From: an uncultured Alphaproteobacteria bacterium
Lineage (GTDB): Bacteria; Pseudomonadota; Alphaproteobacteria; HIMB59; GCA-002718135
NCBI GenBank assembly: GCA_902573325.1
Contig: CACGJH010000012.1
Location: 1 to 41,262, forward strand
Direction: 5' to 3'
Length of the DNA: 41,262 nucleotides
Below are positions 7,469 to 15,543 of the stretch, piece by piece (the stretch's first letter is position 1; each line of letters begins with the position of its first letter). Both the position numbers and the translations under genes were made by a program. The notes below the pieces were generated by a model that was not told the origin of the DNA, did no database searches, and saw only the letters and a program-made list of their open reading frames with translations.

Positions 7469-8344
7469 ATGAACCTATATCTTTTATATCTATTTATTTT
7501 TTTTTGGAGTAGTGCTTTTATAAGTGGTCAATTTATTGTGCAATCAGCAAGCCCTTTTGCAGCACTATGTTTTAGGTTTTGTATTGTAAGTGCATTTTTT
7601 TTAATTTTTTCTATTATTTTTAGGGAAAGAATAAGAATAAATCGAAATTTAATCTTTCAAGCTATGATTACGGGAATTCTTTTTCATGGATTTTATTTAG
7701 GTGGAGTATTTTTTTCTTATTCTATGGGACTTACTGCAACATTATCTGCGTTAATTGTATGCCTTCAACCTATTTTAACAAATATTCTAAGTGGACCTAT
7801 TTTAAAAGAAAAAGTTACTGTTACGCAATGGATAGGAATATTTTTTGGTTTTTTAGGCACTATATTAGTTATAGGTTATGATATTGGAACAGAAATCCCA
7901 ACAATAGGTGTTATTGCTTCTATTGTTGCACTTTTAGGAGCAACTTCAGCTACTATTTGGCAAAAAAAATTTACTCATGAAATCAGTCTTTCAGTTAATA
8001 ATTTTTATCAAGCGTTAAGTGCTGGAATATTTTTATTTATAATTTCACTTTTTTTTGAAATATCATTTATTAATTTTGATACACGTTTTATTTTATCAAT
8101 TTCTTGGCAAATCATTATGGTATCCTTTGGAGCTTACGCAATTCTAATGTACTTGATAAAAAATGGAACAGCTTCTAAAACATCAAGTCTCTTCTTTCTA
8201 GTACCTCCAACTACAGCTGTAATGGCTTGGTTTGTATTAGGTGAAAAATTATTATTAATAGATATTATAGGGTTGTTAATTTGTACTTTTGGTGTTTATA
8301 TAGCAACTCGAACCAATGTGAGTAAAGATGTACATAATTCTTAA
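7469..8344 (+). CDS. EamA/DMT-family permease
   Basis: The 291-residue membrane protein has ten helices and begins directly in a hydrophobic segment (MNLYLLYLFIFFWSSAFISG), as is typical of EamA proteins. The first repeat contains ALIVCLQPILTNILSGPILK and ends with EKVTVTQWIGIFFGFLGTIL. The second carries SSLFFLVPPTTAVMAWFVLG followed by EKL and a final helix. The P-x-x-x-A-x-x-A/W pattern is close to the amino-acid/metabolite exporter (RhaT/YdcZ-like) branch, but a substrate cannot be assigned. The 3' end overlaps the start of the DUF3147 gene by 17 bp, so both are probably translated from one message. Confidence 0.88.
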   Translation: MNLYLLYLFIFFWSSAFISGQFIVQSASPFAALCFRFCIVSAFFLIFSIIFRERIRINRNLIFQAMITGILFHGFYLGGVFFSYSMGLTATLSALIVCLQPILTNILSGPILKEKVTVTQWIGIFFGFLGTILVIGYDIGTEIPTIGVIASIVALLGATSATIWQKKFTHEISLSVNNFYQALSAGIFLFIISLFFEISFINFDTRFILSISWQIIMVSFGAYAILMYLIKNGTASKTSSLFFLVPPTTAVMAWFVLGEKLLLIDIIGLLICTFGVYIATRTNVSKDVHNS

Positions 8345-8675
8345 AACACTAATCAGTGCAATTATAATTGTTGCTGTTTCAGAAATAGCTAAAAAATATA
8401 CTTGGACTGCCGCAATTATTGTTTCTTTACCATTGACTTCACTATTGGCATTTGTTTGGTTGTATTGGGATACAAAAGACTATCAAAAAGTTATAGATCT
8501 CTCTTATAGCACAATTGTTATGACTGTACCTTCAATAGTATTTTTTATTGTTTTACCGATACTTTTAAAATTTAAACAAAACTTTGTTTTCTCTCTGATA
8601 GTTTCAATAATTAGCACTGCAATAGCTTATGCTATTTTTATGTTTATAATTAAAAAATTGAATTTTAATTTTTAA
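8328..8675 (+). CDS. DUF3147-type small membrane protein
   Basis: The 115-residue product is almost entirely hydrophobic, with four predicted membrane helices. The pattern AVSEIAKKYTWTAAIIVSLP then FVWLYWDTKD is what I associate with DUF3147 proteins, whose function is unknown. ATG lies inside the last 17 bp of the upstream EamA gene in another frame, so translational coupling is likely. The association with a permease suggests a role in or near the same membrane process, which is an inference from position alone. Its 3' end overlaps the small gene at 8665 by 11 bp. Confidence 0.75.
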   Translation: MYIILKTLISAIIIVAVSEIAKKYTWTAAIIVSLPLTSLLAFVWLYWDTKDYQKVIDLSYSTIVMTVPSIVFFIVLPILLKFKQNFVFSLIVSIISTAIAYAIFMFIIKKLNFNF

Positions 8676-8850
8676 TTATATTATCTTTATTCATTAAAAT
8701 TGGCCTTCCATCATGTGCAGTATTTAATGGATAATAATCACCATTATATTTAACACATAATGTTAAACCATTTCTTTTTTCTTTACCTAAATTTACCTCT
8801 AAATCTACTATTACTAGTTCAGTTTTTTCTAAAACTTTAATAATTTTCAT
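8665..8850 (-). CDS. Small conserved-looking hypothetical protein
   Basis: The 61-residue protein has alternating hydrophobic and charged residues suggestive of a small beta structure (IVDLEVNLGKE, LCVKYNGDYYPLN). There is no signal peptide or membrane helix. I do not recognise the family. AAAGGA six bases before ATG is a good ribosome binding site, better than most genes here have, which supports translation. It overlaps DUF3147 tail to tail by 11 bp and is divergent from the TupA-like gene. Confidence 0.55.
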   Translation of the reverse strand: MKIIKVLEKTELVIVDLEVNLGKEKRNGLTLCVKYNGDYYPLNTAHDGRPILMNKDNIIKN

Positions 8851-8910
8851 AACTATCCTTTCAAAATATATAAATATATTTAGTAAGTACTATAAGATGT
8901 ATCAAGTTTT

Positions 8911-9705
8911 ATGATTAGAGTTTTACTTATATTTATTTTAATATTCTTGATTAAGAATGCTCTAGCTAATGATAAACATATAACCATAGCAAGCACAACT
9001 TCTACACACGATACGGGTTTATTAGAATATATTAACAAAGAATTTAAAAAAAAATATAAAATAAAAGTCAGAGCATTATCTCTTGGAACAGGTCAGGCAA
9101 TTAAAGTTGCAATGGATGGAAATGTTGAAATTTTATTAGTTCATCATAAAAAATCAGAGCTAGAATTTATGAATAAGGGATATGGCACCCTAAGATATGA
9201 TTTGATGTATAATGATTTTGTCTTGATAGGACCAAAAAAAGATAACAAAACATGCTCTTCAATTGAAAATAAAATGATTGAAATAAAAAAATCAAAATTA
9301 TTATTTGTATCAAGAGGTGATGAGAGTGGAACACACAAAAAGGAGAAAGAGCTTTGGGAATTATCAAATATAAATATACCATTTAAAGAAAATTGGTATC
9401 TCAGTGTTGGTCAGGGAATGGGCTCAACATTATTAATAGCTAATCAAAAGAATGCGTACACTCTAAGTGATCGTAGCACTTGGATAGCTTTTAATAAAAA
9501 AGAAAATCTACAAATTGTCTGTGAAAATTTACCACCATTATTTAATCAATATGGGATAATTTTAGTTAGCAACAAGATAAATAATAATTTAAATATTGAA
9601 GAGGCTAAAAAATATATTGATTGGATTACATCAGAAGAAGCAAAAAAATTGATTAATAATTATCGAGTAAATGGAAAACAATTATTTTTCTTTAATCATA
9701 ATTAG
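8911..9705 (+). CDS. TupA-like tungstate-binding periplasmic protein (orphan)
   Basis: The 264-residue protein has a Sec signal peptide cleaved near residue 20 (FLIKNALAN). The mature start ITIASTTSTHDTGLL is the TupA oxyanion-binding signature. It is followed by ALSLGTGQAIKVAMDGNVEI, ILLVHHKKSE, YNDFVLIGPKKD, SRGDESGTHKKEKELW and WYLSVGQGMGSTLL, all in the family order. TupA proteins bind tungstate, and sometimes molybdate, in the periplasm and deliver it to the TupBC ABC permease. No permease or ATPase gene adjoins it: the neighbours are a small hypothetical gene and a convergent oxygenase. It must therefore work with a distant transporter or have another use. Its TAG stop shares TTAG with the convergent stop. 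Confidence 0.86.
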   Translation: MIRVLLIFILIFLIKNALANDKHITIASTTSTHDTGLLEYINKEFKKKYKIKVRALSLGTGQAIKVAMDGNVEILLVHHKKSELEFMNKGYGTLRYDLMYNDFVLIGPKKDNKTCSSIENKMIEIKKSKLLFVSRGDESGTHKKEKELWELSNINIPFKENWYLSVGQGMGSTLLIANQKNAYTLSDRSTWIAFNKKENLQIVCENLPPLFNQYGIILVSNKINNNLNIEEAKKYIDWITSEEAKKLINNYRVNGKQLFFFNHN

Positions 9706-10484
9706 TTAATTCTACCAAAAAATGTTAATCTTGCATTTTCTGAAAGCATTGTGCCCTCTTCTTCATTATAATTAAGTGTTACTAATATTCTTGGTTTTTT
9801 AGACTCTACTGGTGTTACACGATGCAAATAATTTCTACCATAAAATAATATAAGAGTACCGGCATCAACATCTGCTTTTTGTGGTAAAATTTTTCTATCT
9901 AAAATATCTTTAATATATGATTTATCGATATAGTTTTCAGAAAAATTTCTACCTTTACTAACATATTCAAATTCACCACCTTTATCTGATGATTGTATCA
10001 TTAAAGTGATAGCAAATGATGCATTATCAAAATGCCATCCTAGCTGTTGTGATTTTTGATAATAATTATAATTTATGGAAGATAAGGTATCACTGTATGG
10101 ATAAATATCTTTTAAATTTAAGACACCTTTTAAAAAATTTTTAAAAATATTTGATTGATATAAAATATTTAATTTTGATTGCTGATTTAACAGATCATGA
10201 GGGACACACCCTTTATCACTAACGACCTCTCTATTTAAAGGATCATTCAAGTCACTTAATTTATCTTGTTTATTAAGTAAGATAGTATGATTTTGAGAAC
10301 AATAGAAAGCTTGATTTAGTAATCCATGTGCTTCAGTAATTAATTCACTTAAGCAGTCATTTGTTAAAAAATCATTTAATATTAGTATAGAATTTTTTTT
10401 TATTTCATCATTGCAATATTGTATATATTCATCGCTATCTATTGGATGTTTTGACTGATTAACTATATCAATTATGGTATTCAT
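9702..10484 (-). CDS. 2-oxoglutarate/Fe(II) oxygenase, HalD/ArpA-like
   Basis: The 260-residue double-stranded beta-helix oxygenase has iron ligands readable as H151 and D153 in QLGWHFDNASFAITLMIQ and H221 in LILFYGRNYLHRVTPV. R232 (KKPRILVTLNY) is placed to bind the 2-oxoglutarate carboxylate. KGGEFEYV near residue 168 is typical of the HalD/ArpA-like group. Halogenases of this group replace the Asp with Gly. The Asp is present here, so the enzyme is predicted to hydroxylate rather than halogenate; its substrate may be a free amino acid or similar small molecule. It is cytoplasmic, transcribed alone and divergent from selO. Confidence 0.8.
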   Translation of the reverse strand: MNTIIDIVNQSKHPIDSDEYIQYCNDEIKKNSILILNDFLTNDCLSELITEAHGLLNQAFYCSQNHTILLNKQDKLSDLNDPLNREVVSDKGCVPHDLLNQQSKLNILYQSNIFKNFLKGVLNLKDIYPYSDTLSSINYNYYQKSQQLGWHFDNASFAITLMIQSSDKGGEFEYVSKGRNFSENYIDKSYIKDILDRKILPQKADVDAGTLILFYGRNYLHRVTPVESKKPRILVTLNYNEEEGTMLSENARLTFFGRIN

Positions 10485-10554
10485 TACTGACTTAATGCTT
10501 ATATACTAAAGTTGTAGATGTTAAATTTAAAAAATTTATATATATTTATTCAAT

Positions 10555-11943
10555 ATGGTTTGGAATTTTCAAGATAGTTATACGAAACTACCTAGTATTT
10601 TTTATAGTAAAGTTAATCCTGAAAATTTTAGTAATAAAAAATTAGTTTTGTTTAATAGTGATCTTGCAAGGGACTTAGATTTAGATTTTAGTAAATATGA
10701 TGATGATGAAAAGTGTAATATTCTTTTGGGAAAAAACAAATTAAATAAAAATTACTTTTCTCAAGCTTATGCTGGACATCAATTTGGAAATTTTACAATT
10801 TTAGGCGATGGTAGAGCAGTAATTATTGGTGAACATATTACTAATAATAAACAAAGGGTAGATATACAGTTAAAAGGATCAGGACAGACACCCTACTCTA
10901 GAAATGGAGACGGAAAGGCTGCATTAGGTCCAATGATAAGGGAATACATATTGAGTGAAGCTATGCATAATCTTGGCATATCATCAACTAGAGCACTAGC
11001 TGTTATTACTACAGGTGAAAATGTATTGCGTGATAGATTAGAGCCTGGTGCAATTTTAATTAGAGTTGCAAAATCGCATATTAGAGTGGGAACTTTTCAA
11101 TTTGGAAGCCTTTTAAAAAATAGAGAGGAATTTCAAAACTTTATATCTTATACAATTTCAAGGCTGTATCCTGATATAGATAATAATAATGATAAATATT
11201 TAAAATTTTATGAGACAATCTGTGATTTACAAATTAAGTTAGTCTTAGATTGGATGAGAGTTGGTTTTATTCATGGCGTTATGAATACCGATAATATGTC
11301 TTTATCTGGTGAAACTATAGATTATGGTCCAGCAGCATATTTGGATGAATATAATCCAAAAAAAGTTTTTAGCTCAATTGATAAAATGGGAAGATATTCT
11401 TTTGAAAATCAATCAAAAATAACGTTGTGGAATTTAGCAAGATTTGCTGAAACTTTTCTTCATTTAATTGGTTCAAATGAAAAAACAGCAATTAAAAAAA
11501 TCGAAGATATATTAAATAAATATAAAAAATTATTTGATAAATCTTGGTTAACAATGATGTCTATGAAATTAAATTTAGATACGAATAATAATAACGAAGA
11601 AATTGTTAAAGAATTTTTAGATTTGATGCATATTTATAAACTTGATTATACAAATACATTTTTAGATTTAGAAAATAATACCCTTGATAAAAAAATTTTT
11701 AAAAATTGGGAAGAAAAATATAAAAACAATAAAATAAGAAAATTTAAAAATGTTAATCCTCAAATTATACCTAGAAATCATATTATTGAAGAAATAATTA
11801 ATGAAGTGTACAGCAATAATTACAGTCAATTATATGAATTCGAAAAATTACTAAAAAATCCTTATGAGAAAATAAAAAATAAAAAATATATTGCCCCACC
11901 TCTTGAAAGTGAAAAAGTATTTGAAACTTTTTGTGGTACTTAA
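10555..11943 (+). CDS. selO: SelO-family protein AMPylase (UPF0061/YdiU)
   Basis: The 462-residue pseudokinase transfers AMP from ATP to protein hydroxyl groups and helps regulate redox proteins. It carries the family blocks YAGHQFGNFTILGDGRAV, QLKGSGQTPYSRNGDGKAAL, RALAVITTGENV, VAKSHIRVGTFQF and FIHGVMNTDNMSLSGETIDY. Compared with Pseudomonas syringae SelO (K113, D252, D262), the matching residues here are K107, D246 and D256, all shifted by 6, so the catalytic set is intact. It ends in TFCGT with Cys460 where eukaryotic SelO has selenocysteine. The length is slightly short for the family. No Shine-Dalgarno sequence is visible before ATG 10555. Its stop directly abuts the stop of the convergent mlrC-like gene. 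Confidence 0.93.
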   Translation: MVWNFQDSYTKLPSIFYSKVNPENFSNKKLVLFNSDLARDLDLDFSKYDDDEKCNILLGKNKLNKNYFSQAYAGHQFGNFTILGDGRAVIIGEHITNNKQRVDIQLKGSGQTPYSRNGDGKAALGPMIREYILSEAMHNLGISSTRALAVITTGENVLRDRLEPGAILIRVAKSHIRVGTFQFGSLLKNREEFQNFISYTISRLYPDIDNNNDKYLKFYETICDLQIKLVLDWMRVGFIHGVMNTDNMSLSGETIDYGPAAYLDEYNPKKVFSSIDKMGRYSFENQSKITLWNLARFAETFLHLIGSNEKTAIKKIEDILNKYKKLFDKSWLTMMSMKLNLDTNNNNEEIVKEFLDLMHIYKLDYTNTFLDLENNTLDKKIFKNWEEKYKNNKIRKFKNVNPQIIPRNHIIEEIINEVYSNNYSQLYEFEKLLKNPYEKIKNKKYIAPPLESEKVFETFCGT

Positions 11944-13320
11944 TTAAATAGCTATATTATATCTAAAATTTTTTTGAAAAGGATAAATTGGTTTTTCCCT
12001 AAATAAATTTTTAATTCTTTTAAAATCTTGGGTAACAAATCCATCTGTTAAAATCATAAAATTATCTGCTTTAAGTTTTTTAAGTTCTGGTGAAAGATAT
12101 CCTGATTTCACAATCAATATTTTATATTTTTTTAAATTTATATTTAATTCCCTAAAATCATTTAGATAATGAAAAGGTTTTCTGTATTTAGTAAAAATTA
12201 CTGTATTATTATTAGAGATTACAATAGCATTATCATTTTTTAGATAAAATTTATCAATTGAAATAGAAATTTTCTTTTTTGAGATACTATCTTTTATGAC
12301 AATTTTGTTTTTTTTATTTTTTAACTCTCTAAAAATTTCTTCATTATAAATTCCTGCAAATAGTGTGTTCTCTATCTTGTTTTTAAATACGTGCTCTAAT
12401 ACATCTATTCTACTACCTACTCCTCCAGCTGTTGGATTGTCTCCGCTATCGGCTAAAATTGTAAATCTTTTTTTATTAACTACATGAAAAATCTTATTTA
12501 ACTTATAAGATTTCATATCATAAACTAAATTAAACCTATTATTCCAATAACTTAGCGCTATTTTCTTACAAATTCTTTTACCGATATTAACATCTGTACA
12601 ATTTACAATTGCAGAAGCTGTTGCCCTCTTAGTATCAGCCCAAACATAACCTATAAGTAAATTACAATCATTAATTCCATTCAATTTATTAAAAATATTA
12701 AGGTTTTTATAAATTTTTTTACATGGCTCAACTATTGTAGATGACATTTCGCCTGAAACTAAAACTGGTATTTTTTCCCAAATAATATGATTTTTTTTAT
12801 TTTTTAATATTCCATCAATTAACATTTTAAATGCCCTTGAATAAGTTTGCTTAACGTCAATATGTGGGGCTGTTTTATATGCTGCAAAATAATCGATATT
12901 TTTTATAATTGAATCAGTCATCTGCCCGTGAAGATCATAAGATAATGATATTTTACAGTTTTTAGATACTTTAGAGCGAATTTTTTTAATAAAAAAACCT
13001 TCGGGATCACTAATACCTTTGACATACATAGCACCATGCATGATTAGCAAAATACCATCAGCAGGTTTTGATTTTATTAAATCATTTATGATATTGTTAA
13101 TTATTTTTATAAAAAATTTTTTATCTACAGGCCCACCAGGTAAACTTCTATAAAATTTATTTGGTACAAATGTTATATTATTATGTTTGGAATATGGAAA
13201 ATTTATATATTTTAAAAGTTTTTTTCCACTTAAAACTTCAAAATCTTTTTTATTTTGTATTAATGTTGAATAAGAGCAGCATTCAGTACTAATACCGCAA
13301 ATAAAAATTTTTTTTTTCAT
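11944..13320 (-). CDS. MlrC-like M81-family metalloenzyme
   Basis: The 458-residue protein matches the MlrC family, originally found in microcystin breakdown, which forms a two-domain M81 metallopeptidase. Markers are CGISTECCSYS near the N-terminus (usually GIxxExNTFSP), LLIMHGAMYVKGISDPEG, SYDLHGQMTDS with metal-binding residues, TAPHIDVKQTYSRAF, EMSSTIVEP and ILADSGDNPTAGGVG. The substrate is unlikely to be microcystin; relatives sit in many catabolic clusters. It is unusually rich in Lys, Asn and Ile compared with its neighbour SMP-30. It is the last gene of the long minus-strand run, 4 bp downstream of the PhhB gene. No signal peptide is seen, so it is probably cytoplasmic. Confidence 0.88.
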   Translation of the reverse strand: MKKKIFICGISTECCSYSTLIQNKKDFEVLSGKKLLKYINFPYSKHNNITFVPNKFYRSLPGGPVDKKFFIKIINNIINDLIKSKPADGILLIMHGAMYVKGISDPEGFFIKKIRSKVSKNCKISLSYDLHGQMTDSIIKNIDYFAAYKTAPHIDVKQTYSRAFKMLIDGILKNKKNHIIWEKIPVLVSGEMSSTIVEPCKKIYKNLNIFNKLNGINDCNLLIGYVWADTKRATASAIVNCTDVNIGKRICKKIALSYWNNRFNLVYDMKSYKLNKIFHVVNKKRFTILADSGDNPTAGGVGSRIDVLEHVFKNKIENTLFAGIYNEEIFRELKNKKNKIVIKDSISKKKISISIDKFYLKNDNAIVISNNNTVIFTKYRKPFHYLNDFRELNINLKKYKILIVKSGYLSPELKKLKADNFMILTDGFVTQDFKRIKNLFREKPIYPFQKNFRYNIAI

Positions 13321-13324
13321 TAAA

Positions 13325-13672
13325 TTAACTTTTAATTAAATCAATTTTGGAAGCTAATATAAAATCATTAACTGATAATCCCTCTATTGCGTGAGTATGG
13401 AGCATAACTAAACAATAACCCCATCCTATCGATATATCGGGATGATGACCTTCTTTTTCTGCTACTTCTCCTACTTCATTTGCAAATGATATCGCTTTTT
13501 TAAAATTGCTAAATTTAAATTTTTTGAAAATCATTTCTTGATTGTCATTGACTGACCATTCATTAAGTTCAGATAAAAATTTACTAATTTCTTGATAATC
13601 TAATTTAGGAGTGTTTCCATTGCATGGCTCACACTTTCCTGAAGATAAAGGTTTATTCATAAAATCTGGCAC
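13325..13672 (-). CDS. phhB: Pterin-4a-carbinolamine dehydratase
   Basis: The 115-residue protein has the PCD/DCoH signature EKEGHHPDISIGWGYCLVML then HTHAIEGLS, with the catalytic His76-His77 pair and a third histidine near 92-94. It dehydrates 4a-hydroxytetrahydropterin in the recycling of the phenylalanine hydroxylase cofactor. No phhA lies nearby, and in many bacteria the protein stands alone, possibly in molybdopterin or pterin repair. A CEPC pair at residues 14-17 is common in bacterial members. The start is uncertain: ATG at 13672 overlaps the SMP-30 gene by 20 bp, while Met5 (13660) would cut the overlap to 8 bp. It is translated within the long operon. Confidence 0.9.
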   Translation of the reverse strand: MPDFMNKPLSSGKCEPCNGNTPKLDYQEISKFLSELNEWSVNDNQEMIFKKFKFSNFKKAISFANEVGEVAEKEGHHPDISIGWGYCLVMLHTHAIEGLSVNDFILASKIDLIKS

Positions 13673-14606
13673 CTTGTTGATTTAATTCAATTGAATATAA
13701 ACTAGTTGTAGCTGTTATGAACAAGATATTTCCTTCCACTCCTCCAAATTCTAAATTTGATACTAATTCAGGGATTATAAGTTGCCCAATTAATTCGTTT
13801 TGAGGATTAAAACATTTAATTGCTTTTCCTGCACTTGTCCAAACATTACCATCTTTATCACATCTAAAACCATCGGAGAAAAAGGGTTTAAAATCATAAA
13901 TTAATTTTCTGTTAATGGGTAATCCGTCTACCATATCATAAACATACAAATGTTTGATATTTTCTCCAGTATCTGCAACATATAGTTTTTTTTCGTCTGG
14001 AGAAATGGCAATTCCATTTGGTCTATCAAGGTCGTCAATCATAACTTTTAAAGTATTTAGTTTAGGATCAAAAGAAAACACATTACAGCCACCATATTCT
14101 TGCTCACCAGGATATCCCTCATAATCTGATAGAATACCATAAGGCGGATCTGTAAACCAAATTGTATCATCCGATTTAACAAATAGGTCATTAGGAGAAT
14201 TAAGTTTCTTACCATTATAATTATCAACTAAGACTTCCACTTCTAAATTATCATTAGTTTTATAGATACATCTTCCTCCATGTGAACAAGAAATTACATT
14301 CTCTTCTTTATCAATAGTATTTCCATTACAATAGTTGGAGGGATTTTTATATTCAGATACTATATCATTTGATAACTTTAGCATCCTGTTATTTGGTATA
14401 TCGCTCCAGACTAATGTATCTAAATGAGGAATATAAGTCGGACCTTCTCCCCATAACATTCCAGAAAAAATTTTTTTAACTTCAGTAGACTTTACATAGT
14501 TATTGAATTGATCAGTATTTTCTACATGTTCATTATATTTATTTTTATAAGCATAACTTGGATTTCTTGGATCTAAATCGGCAGGTAATAATTTTTTATC
14601 TGACAT
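13653..14606 (-). CDS. SMP-30/gluconolactonase-family lactonase
   Basis: The 317-residue six-bladed beta-propeller has the family markers MLWGEGPTYIP with the metal-binding Glu54, KLNSPNDLFVKSDDTIWFTD, PPYGILSDYEGYPGEQEYGG, LDRPNGIAISPDEKKLYVAD and SDGFRCDKDGNVWTSA, in the expected order. Members hydrolyse sugar or other lactones using a single divalent cation (Ca or Zn). There is no signal peptide, so it is cytoplasmic. The start is 1 bp after the stop of the dehydrogenase gene, and the 3' end overlaps phhB. Together with the dehydrogenase it could act in a sugar-acid or hydroxyacid pathway, an inference from operon placement. The exact substrate is unknown. Confidence 0.88.
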   Translation of the reverse strand: MSDKKLLPADLDPRNPSYAYKNKYNEHVENTDQFNNYVKSTEVKKIFSGMLWGEGPTYIPHLDTLVWSDIPNNRMLKLSNDIVSEYKNPSNYCNGNTIDKEENVISCSHGGRCIYKTNDNLEVEVLVDNYNGKKLNSPNDLFVKSDDTIWFTDPPYGILSDYEGYPGEQEYGGCNVFSFDPKLNTLKVMIDDLDRPNGIAISPDEKKLYVADTGENIKHLYVYDMVDGLPINRKLIYDFKPFFSDGFRCDKDGNVWTSAGKAIKCFNPQNELIGQLIIPELVSNLEFGGVEGNILFITATTSLYSIELNQQGARFYE

Positions 14607-14607
14607 A

Positions 14608-15543
14608 TTATACTTCTACACCTTTTTGTTTTTTTTGTTTATCAATTAATTGTTTTGGGAAATTTTTTGCTCTTAATTTAATTTTTGCATCTTTTTCAAT
14701 TAATTTAATAATACTAGTACTAAATGATCTTTCACCTAAATTTTTCATACCAAGTTTAAATTTTTTGCTTAGATAATTTCCCAGTTCTAACTTTATATTT
14801 TTTCCAAGTTTATTAAAAAGATTTATATCTTTATTGACTAGATCCATTGTAAATCCAACATCATAACTGCCTCCAAGTATGACCTTTGTTTCAGTTTCAT
14901 TTACAAAACTATTCCCAGAGCTTATTTTTATCGCTTTATACGTTAAACCTAAGTCAATTTTATTTTTTTTTGCAACACTCAAAGCCTCACCTATACCTAC
15001 TAAATGTAATGATGCTAAATAATTTGTAATCACTTTTAATATTGAGGCATTTCCAATTTTTCCACAATATAAAATTTCATGACCAAGCAATGATAAAATT
15101 GGGAAACATTTTTTGAAAGTTGATTTTTTGCCTGCAGCTAAAATAGATATATTCCCTGATTTAGCTCTATGTTCTCCTCCGGTAATAGGACATTCTAATA
15201 CTTTTCCACCTTTACTAGTTACTTTTTTGGATAAACTTATCATATCGTTTTTATCTGTAGTACTCATCTCAATCCAGATATGTTTTTTAGTTAAATATTT
15301 TAATATAGTTTTTAAAACTTTGCTTACCACTTTTGGTGAAGGTAAACAGGTTATTATAATATCGCTCTTTTCAGTTAATTCTTTTAAGGTTTTACAAGGT
15401 TTGTTTTTTAGATTTTTTAATCTTGTATAAGATTGATTATTTTTATCATACACAAAAACATTATTATTTGATTTTAATAAATTATTTGCAAGGTTTGAAC
15501 CAACGTTTCCTACACCTATGAAACCAATAGATTCTGATTTCAT
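14608..15543 (-). CDS. NAD(P)-dependent beta-hydroxyacid dehydrogenase (HIBADH-like)
   Basis: The 311-residue oxidoreductase has the Rossmann motif GFIGVGNVGSNLA (residues 8-20), a substrate-binding stretch CPITGGEHRAKSGNISILAA near 118-137, and the catalytic lysine K170 with N174 in GNASILKVITNYLAS. This is the 3-hydroxyisobutyrate/tartronate-semialdehyde reductase superfamily, which oxidises or reduces 3-hydroxyacids. The specificity is not readable. It is very rich in lysine and basic overall, like the MlrC-like protein. The start codon overlaps the stop of the MBL gene by 4 bp (ATGA), so the metabolic module is coupled to the housekeeping operon. D-threonate or hydroxypyruvate-type dehydrogenases remain alternatives. 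Confidence 0.87.
   Translation of the reverse strand: MKSESIGFIGVGNVGSNLANNLLKSNNNVFVYDKNNQSYTRLKNLKNKPCKTLKELTEKSDIIITCLPSPKVVSKVLKTILKYLTKKHIWIEMSTTDKNDMISLSKKVTSKGGKVLECPITGGEHRAKSGNISILAAGKKSTFKKCFPILSLLGHEILYCGKIGNASILKVITNYLASLHLVGIGEALSVAKKNKIDLGLTYKAIKISSGNSFVNETETKVILGGSYDVGFTMDLVNKDINLFNKLGKNIKLELGNYLSKKFKLGMKNLGERSFSTSIIKLIEKDAKIKLRAKNFPKQLIDKQKKQKGVEV

Noticed and set aside
15113-15430. 105-codon frame on the plus strand inside the dehydrogenase gene
   Set aside because: It is antisense to conserved dehydrogenase motifs and explained as a shadow of the real gene.
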